A model generated the notes under the pieces. The model was not told the DNA's origin, did no database searches, and saw only the letters and a program-made list of their open reading frames with translations. A program made the position numbers and the translations under genes. From NCBI GenBank assembly GCA_900491605.1, contig UESW01001773.1:210794-274793 (forward strand): a stretch of DNA of 64,000 bases, in the 5' to 3' direction. This stretch comes from Calamus simplicifolius. Its lineage: Eukaryota; Streptophyta; Magnoliopsida; Arecales; Arecaceae. Of the stretch, positions 29,831-43,005 are shown piece by piece; positions within the stretch are counted from its first letter, which is position 1, and each line of letters starts with the position of its first letter.

Positions 29831-31960
29831 GGCATTTGAGTTACGACATGGAAAAGGAGTGCTTATATAATTGATTATTAAGCAGAACATAGTGAGATGC
29901 TTGCATCTTCAGTTTCCTCGCCTCCTTTCTGTCCGCTGGAAGAGACCCATCTTTGAGGTATTGGAGAATTGGGTCGAATCAAGATGGTTGGCCTTGATAT
30001 GCATGATTTGGTTGGTATCTGCAATGCTGAACTTCTCAAGGACCTCCAGGTAAAATTTTCACTCGAGATTCATTGAGTCCATGTTGGCCAGGCAGGAGAG
30101 AAGGTTGGCGCGCGTATTCTCGGTCCTTGGAACTTGAATAACTTCAAGATTAGAAAAGTTGGAGGATAAGTCACATACCTTATGAAGATACAAACCATGT
30201 TCGGTTCTTGAGCTTTGAATTCTTCTCATACATGGCTGGCAACCAGTTGGGAGTCGGTGTAAACATTCAATCTCCTTACTTTTAAGTTGCAGGCAATTCG
30301 AAGCTCGACGAGCAGAGCTTCATACTTAGCTTTATTATTGAAGACCGAAAAGGAGAAGCGGATACCATACTTGAACGTTGCTCCTTTCGGGCTAGTGAGG
30401 ACTCCTACTCTAGAATCATTTATGCTGGAGGATCCATCTACATGGAGTAGCCATAAAGCTTTGGATTTTGATTGCTCAGAGGTCTCCAGAATTGAGCCAT
30501 CCTTGGGTATTATACACTCAAGAAGAAAATCAGCCAGAACTTGTGCCTATTTTGGTTGCTCAGAGGTCTCCAGAATTGAGCCATCCTCGAGTATTGTACA
30601 CTCAAAAAGAAAATCAGCCAGAACTTGTGCCTTGATAGCGGGGCAAGGATGATATCTGATGTCATGTTCGCTTAGCTCAACAAACCATTTTGCCATCCTT
30701 TCTAATACTTCTAGACGATGAAGGACTGACTTGATTGGTTGGTCAATTAGGACTGCCACAGCATGTGCTTGGAAGTAAGGTCGTAGCTTTCGGGTCATCG
30801 TTATTAAGGCCAATACCATCTTCTCGATCTAAGTGTACCTTATTTCGGCATCACGAAGCAATTTTCTAACATAGTAGACCAGCCTTTGGCGTTTGTTCTC
30901 TTCTCGGGTCAGCACAGACCCAACAACATTCTTTGAAACTACTAGGTATAAATATAAAACTTTCCTAAGCTTCAGGCTGCTGAGGAGCGGCGGCGAGCCA
31001 AGGTACCTTTTGAGGTCCTCGAGGGATTTTTGGCAGTCCAGAGTCCACTAGAAGTACTTGGCCGATCGAAGCACCATGAGAAAAGGTAGGCATCTCTCGG
31101 TGAACCGTGTGACAAAGCGATTGAGAGCCGCTATCCTTTTCATAAGGCGTTGCACCTCTTTGACTGACCTAGGAGATGCTATTTTCTAGAGAGCTTGAAT
31201 CTTCTAGGAGTTCATTTCGATACCCCATTGAGAGACTATGAAGCCCAAGAACTTTTCAGAGTTGATCCTGAAGGCACACTTGGTCGGATTCAGCTTCATA
31301 TAATATCTTCTGAGCGTTGCGAAGCTCTCTAAGATATCATTTATGTGTTGGGATGCTTCTTTGCTTTTAACCAACATGTCATCGACATAGACTTCCATGT
31401 TTCGACCAATCTATTCCTTGAAGACTTTGTTGATCAACTTTTGATAGGTTGGTCAGTATTCTTTAAACCGAAAGGCATGACTAATAACAGTATATACCTC
31501 GGTCAGTGATGAAGGATGTCTTTTCTTCTTCCTGAGCGCCAGTTTGGATATGATTGTAGCTCGAGTAGGCATCCCAAGGTGGCATCCATAAGCTGATCGA
31601 TCCTTGGCAAAGAAAATTATCCTTTGGGCAGGCTTTGTTGAGGTCCATGAAGTCGATGCAGATTCTTTATTTGTCATTCGACTTCTTTACCATGACGACG
31701 TTTGTCAGCCATGGGATAGTTTGCTTCCCAAATGAAGTTTGCCTAAAGGAGCTTATCAACTTCTTCCTCGATGGCCTTTTGATGCTCAAGGGCGAAGCTT
31801 CTTTTCTTCTACTTGACCGGTCGGAATGCTTCATCCACATTGACGATGGATGAGAACATTCGGATTAATCCTCAGCATATCCGAGGCTGACCAAGCAAAA
31901 ACATTGGCGTTCCTTCAGAGAAAGTCAATCAGGTCTTGTTGAGGCTTTCCTTCTAGTTAG
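29831..31960 (-). pseudogene. Gypsy B pol: RT, RNase H, second RNase H, integrase start
   Basis: On the minus strand RT includes YVDDMLVKSKEASQ with the active-site YVDD at 31378-31389, and the connection KLNPTKCAFRINSEKFLGF. The first RNase H has RKLRPYFQAHAVAVLIDQP (about 30790). A second, archaeal-type RNase H is at about 30360-30200 (NNKAKYEALL, YTDSQLVASHV). The linker to integrase (YLKDGSLPADRKEARKLK) runs to 29831, where C begins. An 84-bp in-frame tandem duplication (30464-30548 and 30549-30632) lies between the RNase H domains. Many stops. Confidence 0.86.
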
Positions 31961-33780
31961 GACCCAACCTTATGGTTCGGTATGGCCAAGCCTCATCAAG
32001 AGGTACTTCTTCAAGCTCCTCGATTGGTTCTCTTCGTTGCTTGGCAAAATCTTTCCGAGCATCAAGCCCATCAACTTTGGGTCTTCTAGATTGAAGATCG
32101 ATGACGAAACAATACTGAGCTATGGCCTAGTTTCCTCGAATTGTCCTTACCCCCATTTTGTAGGAAACTTCATAGCGAGATGGAGAATTGATATTATGGC
32201 TCCGAGGGTCATCTGTCCAGGCCTATCGAGGATTGTATTATATGGCGATCGAAGCTTGGTCTCCAAAAAGTCCATTTGAACGGTTGCTGCACAGTGCCAA
32301 ATTCCTGCTCATACCATCAATGTGATGACTCCTTCAGGAGTAATAGTATCACGGTGAACCCCATCAGGATGGAGTCTATGGCTCGGAGATCCTCTATTCA
32401 TAATTTCATCTTCATAAAGGCATCAAAATACAAGATATTAACTGAGCTTCCACTATCAACTAAAACTCAGTGTATATCAAATTGTTCATGTTAAGAAATA
32501 TAACTAAAGCATCATCATAGGGATACTGAATCCCTAAAAGATCTTCATCCGAGAAGGGAAGTCTTTCGGACCGGGCCCTCTTCGGTGGGTTTTCTTCTTC
32601 ATTTGGTCGGCATTGAAAAGAGTCAACCATGACAATCATGTTAACACTGCCAACAGCTGGTGGGTTCGACGAAGGTTGCTGTTGAAGCTTAGGTTGGTGC
32701 TCCTCTCTGTTGTCTGACTTAGGGGCTCTTCTGAATCGATCTAGCCTCCCTCGGTGGATGAGTTGTTCAATCTCATTCTGAAGTTGCCAACATTCCTCGA
32801 TATCATGTCCGTAGTCTCGATGATACCAGCAGTACTTGGTCATATCTCTTCGAGTAACGTTTCCTCGAAGTAGCGTCGCCCGAAGGAGGTCAATCTCCAT
32901 CAAGATGTGCGATAAGCGAAGTGAACTGATTAAATCTCTGCACTGGACTCCTTGTGCGATCTTTTGGTGGCGGAGGAGGAGCTATTTAACAGCGAGGCAA
33001 GCTTATAGGGTGAGGGGGTCGGTTCTTCTCCAAGCCTTTCTTTTCTTTCTTCTTGGATTGTTCGGCTTGGGCCGACCTTCTGACTCCTCGATCCTAGCAT
33101 ATTTGTCTGCCAGGACCATCATGTCAGAGAGGTTCTTCGGATAGTTGACCTCCATGGCTAAACAGAAGTCTTTCTCCTTTGATACTCCACCCGCTAAGGG
33201 ATATGGCCACCTCATGGTTGAGATGGCCTACTTTCAACATGGCCATGTTAAAACAATCAAGAAAACTTCTCAAAGACTCACCCTCTCATTGCTTAACTTC
33301 GGAGAGGGAGTCAGATCTTTTTCTATGGTGGTGGCTGCTGACGAACTGGCTGATGAACAAATGCTCAGTTCATCGAAGGAATCGATGGAATTCGGTTTCA
33401 ACCCATCGAACCACGTTCTTGTGGACCCTTGAGAGAGAGAAAAAGGCTCGGCACAGGATTGCATTCGATGTTCGTGGAACATCATGATGGACCAAAAACT
33501 ACTTAGGTGGTTGTCCGGTCGGTGGATCCGTGATATGGCTCGATGGTGGGGAGCTTAACATGGGAAGGAATCACCTCCTCCATAATTTCCTTGGTGAAGG
33601 GTATACCTTGCTCCTTAGGTTGAGGATAGGAGGCCTGCTTGATGGCATCTAGCTCTGACGCCACTCCTGGCACATCTCTTGGAGTTGTCATTGCACTCCT
33701 TTGTCTCGAATGGTAGGAAAGATGGGACGAAGGGATCGCAATCATAGCGTCGAGTCATGGCGGGAGGATACAGGAGATAG
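31961..33780 (-). pseudogene. Gypsy B gag and protease
   Basis: Gag on the minus strand: PFTKEIMEEVIPSHVKLP (about 33600), then GSTRTWFDGLKPNSIDSF (about 33410), then a segment with SKEKDFCLAMEVNYPKNL. The nucleocapsid motif YCWYHRDYGHDIEECWQL lies near 32810. The protease signature VDSGSSVNILY follows near 32455. Frameshifts and stops separate the pieces. Upstream (33781-34235) is decayed leader and gag start with no intact primer-binding site recognised. Confidence 0.82.
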
Positions 33781-34235
33781 GGAGTGAGCCGACGGGATCT
33801 AGGCAGGCTCCTATCTCCATCCTTCTCTGGTATCGGTCCAGCTCCTTCATGGCCGAGCTATCGAAGATGGCTCATGGCCTCAAGTGGGTTGGGAGGAGGA
33901 GCCGCCAATGAAAAAGGGCAAGCAATTTCATCAGGAAGCTACTGAATGGGTGCAACGGGAAAGGGAACACTGTGAAGCCCCTACAATTGCGATAGAGCTT
34001 GAACTTGTTAAACCAGCATGGCAAATTGGTCCTGATGATCGGGGTTGCCAGCGATGGGGGAACCTCAGTCGGTAACAGTTATGAGGGCACCACATTGTTC
34101 ACAGGATCAGGCCTTTGAGAGATGGCCTGATCGGAAGCATCTGAGATTGCTCTTTTACGATTGGTCATTGAAAAATTGTCCTTCTTATCAAGAACCTTGT
34201 CTCCTTGATTACGAGTTTAACGGGACTTTAGACCA

Positions 34236-35943
<1,708 letters not shown>

Positions 35944-35948
35944 GCAAT

Positions 35949-36490
35949 CATTATAAAATTTTGATCATTATCATCATCATGGTGGAGTCAACCTAGAGCA
36001 TGATGATGCTTATGAGAAATAAGAATAAGGTTTTTTTTTTATGACATAAGGATCCATAGATATTGAACGATATTGCTCTCTCAATATTAAGGTATTTAAT
36101 TCATAAATGTATAAAATTGATATATATTTGTTTATAAAATAAAAAAATATTTGCAAATACATTATTGGAGTTGTTAAAATATTTTTTTTTAAAAAAAATA
36201 TGCAAAGGATTTTTATTTGATTGATTCTTTTTTTTTCCAAAAAAAAACAAGCACATCTTATCCTCTTTGGAGAGGTCTCGGGAATGTCGCCTTTGTGATC
36301 GTTAAAATTTTATTTGATAAATTTAAAGTTGTTTACAAAAGCATAACTTAAAATTAAGAAAGCTTCTAAAAATTGAATAAAAATTGTAATTCATCACCTC
36401 TTGAAACAAGGCTTTACGTACTCTTTCTTAAAGTTATGCAACCGTACCATATGATCAAGATAGATGATGAATTTAAGATGTGAAAAGACC
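35949..36490. other. AT-rich host spacer
   Basis: Low-GC unique sequence after element B with runs of T and A. No gene or repeat is recognised. Confidence 0.5.
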
Positions 36491-36860
36491 CTGATCAAAT
36501 ATGAAACCTATGGTCAATCAACAACTAAGGGGATGTGCCTTGCCACCCAAATTCCCTCAGCGCGAGAACTCCCATCCAAGAACCATAGAGGTACATCCAG
36601 CGGGCATCGGATGCTCTGTATTCCCTGGTCCCACCCGAGGAACGTATCATAAAGCAATCGCGAACGTACCTATCGCACCGGAACAGGCAGAGTCGTTTTT
36701 TAAACCGGGCACCGGTATTAAAAGAAAAAAAATAGGAACGAAAAATATTAGAAAAATAATGTTAAAGTGGAAAACGACTTTCACATCATCCCTCCGCTGC
36801 GCCATTTTCTTGGGACAGAGAGTTGCTGGAAAGTTCAAACTAGTATCTATGGATTAGCAC
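36491..36860 (+). other. GC-richer island with a 118-codon open frame, unknown
   Basis: An open frame at 36501-36857 begins MVNQQLRGCALPPKFPQ and has mixed composition without low complexity. The surrounding DNA is much more AT-rich. I recognise no domain. It may be an exon remnant or an organelle-derived insert; both are guesses. Confidence 0.25.
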
Positions 36861-37516
36861 AGGACTTTTTTCAATGGCCATAGGTATTTCAGTCTAAGTT
36901 TCAATCCAAAAGAGTATTTAAAAAGAGTGCTCACAGAAATTGCCGTGATGATATCATTGAAATTTACTTCTTGAGGGGAACTAATTCAGCCAATAAATTA
37001 TATTCTGCAGCGCTACAAAGGCAAGGCTCTCAACATTACCAACTGTTGTGCTGTTGCTTTTGTCAAGAATGTTCTTTGTAAAATGAGTTTCAAAGATAAC
37101 AATGAATCATGAACCAGTTGTAGGTTTAAGTTTTCAGTATGAGAACTAAGTAACTGCTTTCATTTGTGCAACATTTATTTGCCTCAGTGCCAATTGCAAA
37201 ATAGAAAGATAACTAAAGTCACAAATTATAAGTACATGAAAAAGATTAAAGAACGAAGCTTATGTAAATTAAGAAGTTCAACTTTTAAAACCAAAACTGG
37301 ACCAAAATTTGACAAAACTTAGTTGAAACTGTACCAAAACTTACATCATCCAAAATTATATCATCTCACAAGCATCAAATATCATCGCATCAGCAGAATA
37401 ACACATACTCATAAAAATTTAATATATCTGATACATGAAAAAAGAAATTTTTACAATATTTGGTTTGAGTACAACAATCTAGGCAACTTAGGTTCCACAT
37501 CCGCATCTAGAGGTCA
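36861..37516. other. AT-rich spacer
   Basis: No gene or repeat seen; the short open frame at 37323-37544 looks like chance. Confidence 0.4.
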
Positions 37517-39570
37517 GCGAATACGTCCAGTCCGTCGCCTATAGGTCGCCAATGGTGGAGGGCCCTCATCATCACTTAAGATACCCCCTCCTGCATGGAG
37601 ATCGTGATAGGATGGGAAACATCAAGCATAGCAGCGTCCAAATGCGATCGGAAGACATCCTCAGTGATCTCGGTGATATCCACATCAGCAATGTCATCAA
37701 TGCGATATGCAGTATGATCTCGACTGGCAGATGTACCCTCTCGGCATCCCTCCTGTGCGAATATTCATGTGCTAATAGGGGTCGCATGCAAGAAGGCGAT
37801 GAGGTATAATGAAATATCTCCATTGTCGGATCAAGATCAGCTCATGTAGACTCTAGCCCCTCCGGTAGAGTGCTGCTAGGTGTGCTCCGAACGTGCTGAT
37901 GCCCGATGACAGACAATGTACCATAAGCCATCGCCGTTGCTTCTCAAAATCTGTAGCTGCTCATCATCCACTGGGCAGCTATAGCTCGCTCGACCTCCAT
38001 AGTCAACTGTTAAACTCTCATGCTGCATATAAAATGACAACAAAAATTCATATGAAAACTTATGAAGTTGAAAGAAAAAGATACTCCTAAACAAAAATTC
38101 AAAATAGTACCAGAAACTCATATGAAGTTCCTTCCCCTTCGTAGCCCCTTATACTATACTCAGAACAGCCTACACATATTCGGGTGATGCTCCTAAACAG
38201 GCCATATAATTGGGTGTGCATGAAACTCCGGCTACTCTAGGCTCTCCCATAATAATATGCTGACGTCGTGCATTCCATGTTGCAATATAAGTCCCGTGCA
38301 TGGCATCCTATGCAGCATTTGTCCTCCCCCGTCGATCAATCTGATGAAGATATATCGACGTATCTTATGGACATGGTATGGACTGACGACATCCAAATTG
38401 ACGAAGCACTCGGTCTGGCAAATGTTACTCAACTACATCAAAACATATCAGCGGGGTTTGTGTCATCCAAATATTCGAACTGAACAAGTAGCTTGGAGGT
38501 AAAATAGAGATAACCGCCAATGAGTAAGGACACTATATGAACCGCATAGAAAAAAAATTAATTAATTCATAATCAACATAAACTTGAGAACTATCCTATC
38601 TAATTAATTCCATATTGCAACATGATATACACGTTGTTCACTATTATCCAACACGTCCAACTGGTCCCTATAAGCATGTAGTGTATGGGTTGGAACATTT
38701 TCAAGTTATATCTTACATACCATTATACCCCCACGGTGCACCTAAGTGCCAATCATCATCGGCATATGAAAGTCTAGCCTTCGGAGTCTCGAGTCTCATG
38801 GGATGAAAAATGAAAATCATTCTCATGCCCAAATCTGCATGTTCGGATAATTCGAAATGTTAATTAACAATAAAAATTACCTCGATCTCATATATAAGAA
38901 TATAGTGTTTACTATAGCAAGGGGAGGTATCCTCCGATGTTCGACTGGGTAGGGCTCGTTGCACGACATTGTGCTCTATATAAACAGCAAGTATAGCTGA
39001 TCCCCAACTAAGAGCGACAAATACCTCCAAGTCTTCCAGAAATGGCACGTACATCAACTTCACTAAATTACCAGAGGTATCCGGAAGAATCACTCCACCA
39101 ATGATTCGAAGAAGTTGTTCCCTCACGAATTGCTGGACAACCTCATCATCTACATCTTGTCTAAGTGAAGGTCGTGATAGAATTGATCGAAGAATGCTAA
39201 ACAAAAATGACCTTTCAAAATGCTTCGATAGGAGGTTCAATACTAAATAACCTCCCAAATATAGCATGCCACTCTGGAATAGTATAGCGCGGATCTAACC
39301 CAGTAACATCGGATCCATTAATCCAGAGGCCACTCAAAATACTAACATTGTAGTGTAATGGTCGCCTCACCAAAAGAAAGATGCAATGTGTGGGTCTCTT
39401 GCTGCCATCTCTCAACCAGCGCAGAAATAATGCCAACATCCAGTCGAATTTGGCCTATCCGATATATGCAAACATGCTAACATGATCTAAGTAGTACTGC
39501 ACTCGTGGGTGTGACGTGCTCGGTGTCTATTTCCATATATGTGCATTATGCCGACGACAACTAAGAACCG
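37517..39570 (-). pseudogene. Plant mobile domain (MAIN-like) gene, decayed
   Basis: On the minus strand the plant mobile domain is clear. Near 39470-39350 are IRLDVGIISALVERW, ETHTLHLSFGEATITLQ; near 39320 VTGLDPRYTIPEWHAIF; near 39120-38960 LLRIIGGVILPDTSGN and YVPFLEDLEVFVALSWGSA. Further blocks follow (WHLGAPWGYNGM near 38735; VHKIRRYIFIRLID near 38360), and an Arg-rich tail RRRTGRIR with a stop near 37517. Frames change repeatedly, so it is either a many-intron relic or a pseudogene. The family includes host MAIL1/MAIN proteins that help silence transposons, and copies carried inside transposons. A Mutator transposase relic on the same strand 2 kb upstream favours the transposon-borne type, but no terminal repeats were identified. 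Confidence 0.72.
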
Positions 39571-40300
39571 ATAACTCCTGCAATTTTTTTTTTTCAATGA
39601 TACATCAACATTACATAAACATGTAAACTAATTAAGGACAGTCGATCAATAATACACACCTCGCCCTCAAATATTGGTTGATCTATGCAACCGTTGCAAA
39701 GTAAGAACACTGGGATCATGAGGCCCTGAATCTAAAACATTATGAGCTATGTCTTGATAATCTGACAAAACAAGTTAAAAGAATTATAGCCTATCTGGTG
39801 TAGTTCAACAATAAGCTCAAGCAATGTTTGCTAGCATCCTATTATTGTTCTTTTTGCTCCATTATTCTTGGTGGGATGAAACCCAACCCACATAAAATGA
39901 AAGGTGCAATTATATTTTTAAAAAATAATTAATTGACACTATGCATAAAAGCCATCCAGTAATTAAAATATCCCTTTATATCCCATATACCTCTATATAC
40001 CCCATACACATGAAACAAACTGAATATTTCAAAGACTCCTGAAATTCATCAAACCCCTTCCTTGAGCTAGATTAGTACATTAATCAGCATCTCAAACTTC
40101 TGAAATTAAAATATCCCCTTGACAAATAAATGATCAGTAAAGCTTATTGAAGCATAACAACACCCACTCAACTATTAATATTCTTATCAAACAAGCTTTC
40201 TAATCGAGATCCATTTATCTGGAAGACACGATCCATTTATCAAACATGCCTAAGATCCATTTATCGAGATCCATTTATGCATGACTCTCAAGTCCTAACA
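39571..40300. other. AT-rich spacer upstream of the mobile-domain gene
   Basis: Non-coding. The phrase GATCCATTTATC and close variants recur four times at about 40210-40275, a small local repeat. Confidence 0.5.
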
Positions 40301-40680
40301 GCTAAAAAGACGTGATCTCTACCTGGAAGGAGGGACTGATCAGGGTGGAGTTCACGCGATCGTCAAGGGAGAAAGGCTCGGATCTCAGGCCGAAGACGTG
40401 ATCGTCCGAACGAAGGATGTCACGGGCAACTCGGGCCGAAGAGATCGCAGAGGGTGGTCGACGAGCGGGGGCGGAGCACTTGCAGCCCGACGAGACGAGC
40501 ACTATCGGCAAGCGGGGGGCTGGCAGATGTCTGCTCTAAATGGAGTCTATTGTCGGGCTCCTGGGAGGTAAGTCCGACGAGAGGGGGGGGAGCACTGTCA
40601 GCGAGCAGGGAGCTGGGGCACTAGGAGTCGAGTACTGGAAGGCGAGTAGGACACTATTGGGCTCCTGGGAGTTATCTGTA
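40301..40680. other. GC-rich block, possible 5' exon or promoter of the mobile-domain gene
   Basis: GC content rises sharply over about 380 bp in otherwise AT-rich DNA. The minus strand has a 69-codon open frame (40511-40302) leading towards the mobile-domain gene, so this may be its first exon or promoter. The phrase GGGCTCCTGGGAG occurs twice (about 40555 and 40654). Confidence 0.3.
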
Positions 40681-40685
40681 GGGCA

Positions 40686-40811
40686 CTGAAATCGCCATTT
40701 GGAGTGGCGATTTCATTCACTGATATTAACACTGAAACATCAGTGAGTTATTTTTAAGTGGCGATTTCATTCACTGATATTAACACTGAAACATCAGTGA
40801 GTTATTTTTCT
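40686..40811. repeat. Inverted repeat plus 56-bp direct tandem repeat
   Basis: GAAATCGCCA at 40686 and TGGCGATTTC about 7 bp later form a 10-bp stem. From there a unit of about 56 bp is repeated in tandem almost exactly, each unit with its own inverted pair CACTGAT/ATCAGTG. Confidence 0.85.
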
Positions 40812-41480
40812 TCAACACTTATCAATTGCTTGGGAACCACTGTTAAAAGAATGACATTAGTGAATAATACAAGACAAACTAAGATCAATGAATCAGTTGG
40901 ATTTACACATAAATCTTCTATTTTATGCTAAACATTTTACTCTGACATTTTAATTCTATAAGAGCTATAGTTTACATATGATGGAAAAAAAAAACTTATA
41001 TTGTACTGAACTCAGCATGTTATACGTACTTCGAGTTCCCTTGTGACATCTCAGACTTCCCATCCAGTGCAGTTTTCCATAGTGATGGCAGGAAAGGTTG
41101 AGCTGTTCATTGCTTTGATCAGCATCATGTTCACTTGCATGAATCCTGCAAATATATAATCTAATTCCAAACAAAATCCCCTTATTGTTCACTCCAACTT
41201 GCCCCATAAGTTTGCAAAAAAATAACTTTCTCACATTTGGGCCATTCAAGTGAGCATTGCATAATATTTTTGAATTAGCACAACACCAAAGAGGGAAAAA
41301 AAGATAAATCTGGAACTAATTAATTTAGAAGAAAATAAATGCATCCATAAAATTTAAACCATAAGGAGCTGTATTAAATGACATGCAACATCATGTTTCT
41401 GAGACAAGTACATCATGGGCACAACAATGCCCAATTTACTTAAGAGTACATAAATTTACGATCCTGAAGGTCAGCAGTTA
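40812..41480. other. AT-rich spacer
   Basis: No recognisable gene. The minus-strand open frame 41249-40965 has no family resemblance I can name. Confidence 0.4.
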
Positions 41481-42330
41481 CATTAGGACAATGGTCTAGA
41501 ATGACCTGTTTGCCTACAAATAGAACATCGATTTGTTCTTCTAGGCTAAACCTCATCCATCTCATTAGGGATTCAGGTTGACTTTGGCTTTCCTCTTTTC
41601 TTCGGTCTGAGACGATCCCGATCAGGTATGCACGTGAACGGCGTTTGCAACCAGTAGTCTTCGTGTCGTACCGGATTCAACTCCCCACTCCAGGCAGTAA
41701 TGTAGGAGCCAATACTATATAGTTCATCAATAAGAGGCATTGAGTCCATGCCAATCTCTGGCACACTGCTAGGACATGTGCACATGGATATTTATATATT
41801 GTCCACTTCTCACATAAACAAATACAGTCACTGAGAGATACATTCTAAACGTTGCCTCCACCCCTGAGAGCTTCACTGAACCTCCTTGTCACAACTTCAT
41901 AAGTGGTTCTTTTGCATGTTGTATCTGGTTACTCTGTGCTCATTAGCTTTGGCTTGACCTTTAGCAACCTTAATCAAAATATGATGAGTGAATAAGTTGT
42001 TAGGGTTCTCCTATATATACCTTAAGGCTTCTGCGCTTCTCGTATTGAAATACTTAACGAGATGACGAAATGTTATCTGAATACACGCATAATTGGCACA
42101 TTTCTAGCTCCCTCAACACACAATTAAAAACCTCCAAGAGATTTGTTGTCAACGTACTATAGCGAAAGCCTCCGTCATGTACCAATGTCCACTTCTTTGG
42201 CTCCAACTCCGATAGCCAAGTCCAAGCTTCTGTATTGACTGTTTTAATCCTTTCCATCAAAAAGTTAAACTTCCGAAGCTGATGTTCGCTCCCTGCTTTC
42301 CATACTGTTCTTTTCAATGAACATTTGAGA
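41481..42330 (-). pseudogene. Mutator-like (MURA) transposase, C-terminal part
   Basis: On the minus strand: AGSEHQLRKFNFLMERI, WTWLSELEPKKWTLVHD and TTNLLEVFNCVLRELE (42310-42060), then a broken stretch with YFNTRSAEALRYI. A SWIM-type zinc finger follows (CICLCEKW, then YPCAHVLAVC, near 41800), then YITAWSGELNPVRHEDYW and RPKKRGKPKSTN. Last is a CCHC-like knuckle, CSICRQTGHSRPLS, near 41520, whose final Cys is replaced after a stop. The catalytic DDE domain is missing: homology is lost above 42330. This layout is that of MULE transposases; host FAR1/FHY3 proteins lack this Pro/Lys-rich knuckle tail. Confidence 0.78.
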
Positions 42331-43005
42331 ATCTCGAGTTAAAATTACTATATACATATTTTAAACATACCGATGATAAGTCTTGATGGAGCCATCCATT
42401 TCATTATCAGTTATGACACTTAGTATACCTAGATGTAATTAAAAATAAGATAAATGTCATTTCTATCTTTCACATGCCTTTAAGCCTCAGCAAAAACTAG
42501 CTTTAGCTAGTTATACACTTTTTATGTATAATTGCATAGATCAATAAAAATATCTTATTATCAGTATTAATGTCTAGCCTCAGTAGATGCATATGCATAA
42601 TTCGGATGCCACTCACTTTTAACGGTGCATGATGCTTTCCTCGTACCTCAAGCATTCCCGGCACGTGCCAACTAACGCCATCAGATCAGTAGCGTATTCC
42701 AGGATTATTCCAACTTGTCCCACCCGCAATCCAGGATAATTCACGTCCGACAAGCCAGAGCGCGCTGGGGCCAACGCTTTAATAAAGAGTTTTTGTGCGG
42801 AGACCGTGCGCTCCCGCGCACCAAACTTCGCCGGGCACGTAGCCTCATCCAAAAGAAAGTTGTCCGAAAGGCACCACCGCCGAATACTTCGGGGACAAGT
42901 AAAGTAAAGCAACTCGAGCAGGGTATCGCATCCGCATATATCCTTCATCCATGGAGGCGAACCCGGATAACGTACACCGACGCCGAGCTCGCGTCACGGG
43001 TAGAA
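42331..43005. other. Upstream region of the exonuclease gene
   Basis: AT-rich up to about 42610, then GC-rich to the start codon, as expected for a monocot promoter and 5' leader. Open frames on both strands here are unsupported. No TATA box stands out. Confidence 0.45.

Noticed and set aside
41481..42330. Host FAR1/FHY3-type transcription factor
   Set aside because: The region has the MULE transposase order of SWIM finger, Lys/Arg-rich stretch and CCHC knuckle, is broken, and lacks an N-terminal FAR1 domain.
42715..43005. N-terminal extension of the NEN exon 1 frame
   Set aside because: The frame happens to be open through a GC-rich leader. The family begins just before FFDVET, so ATG 43006 is preferred.
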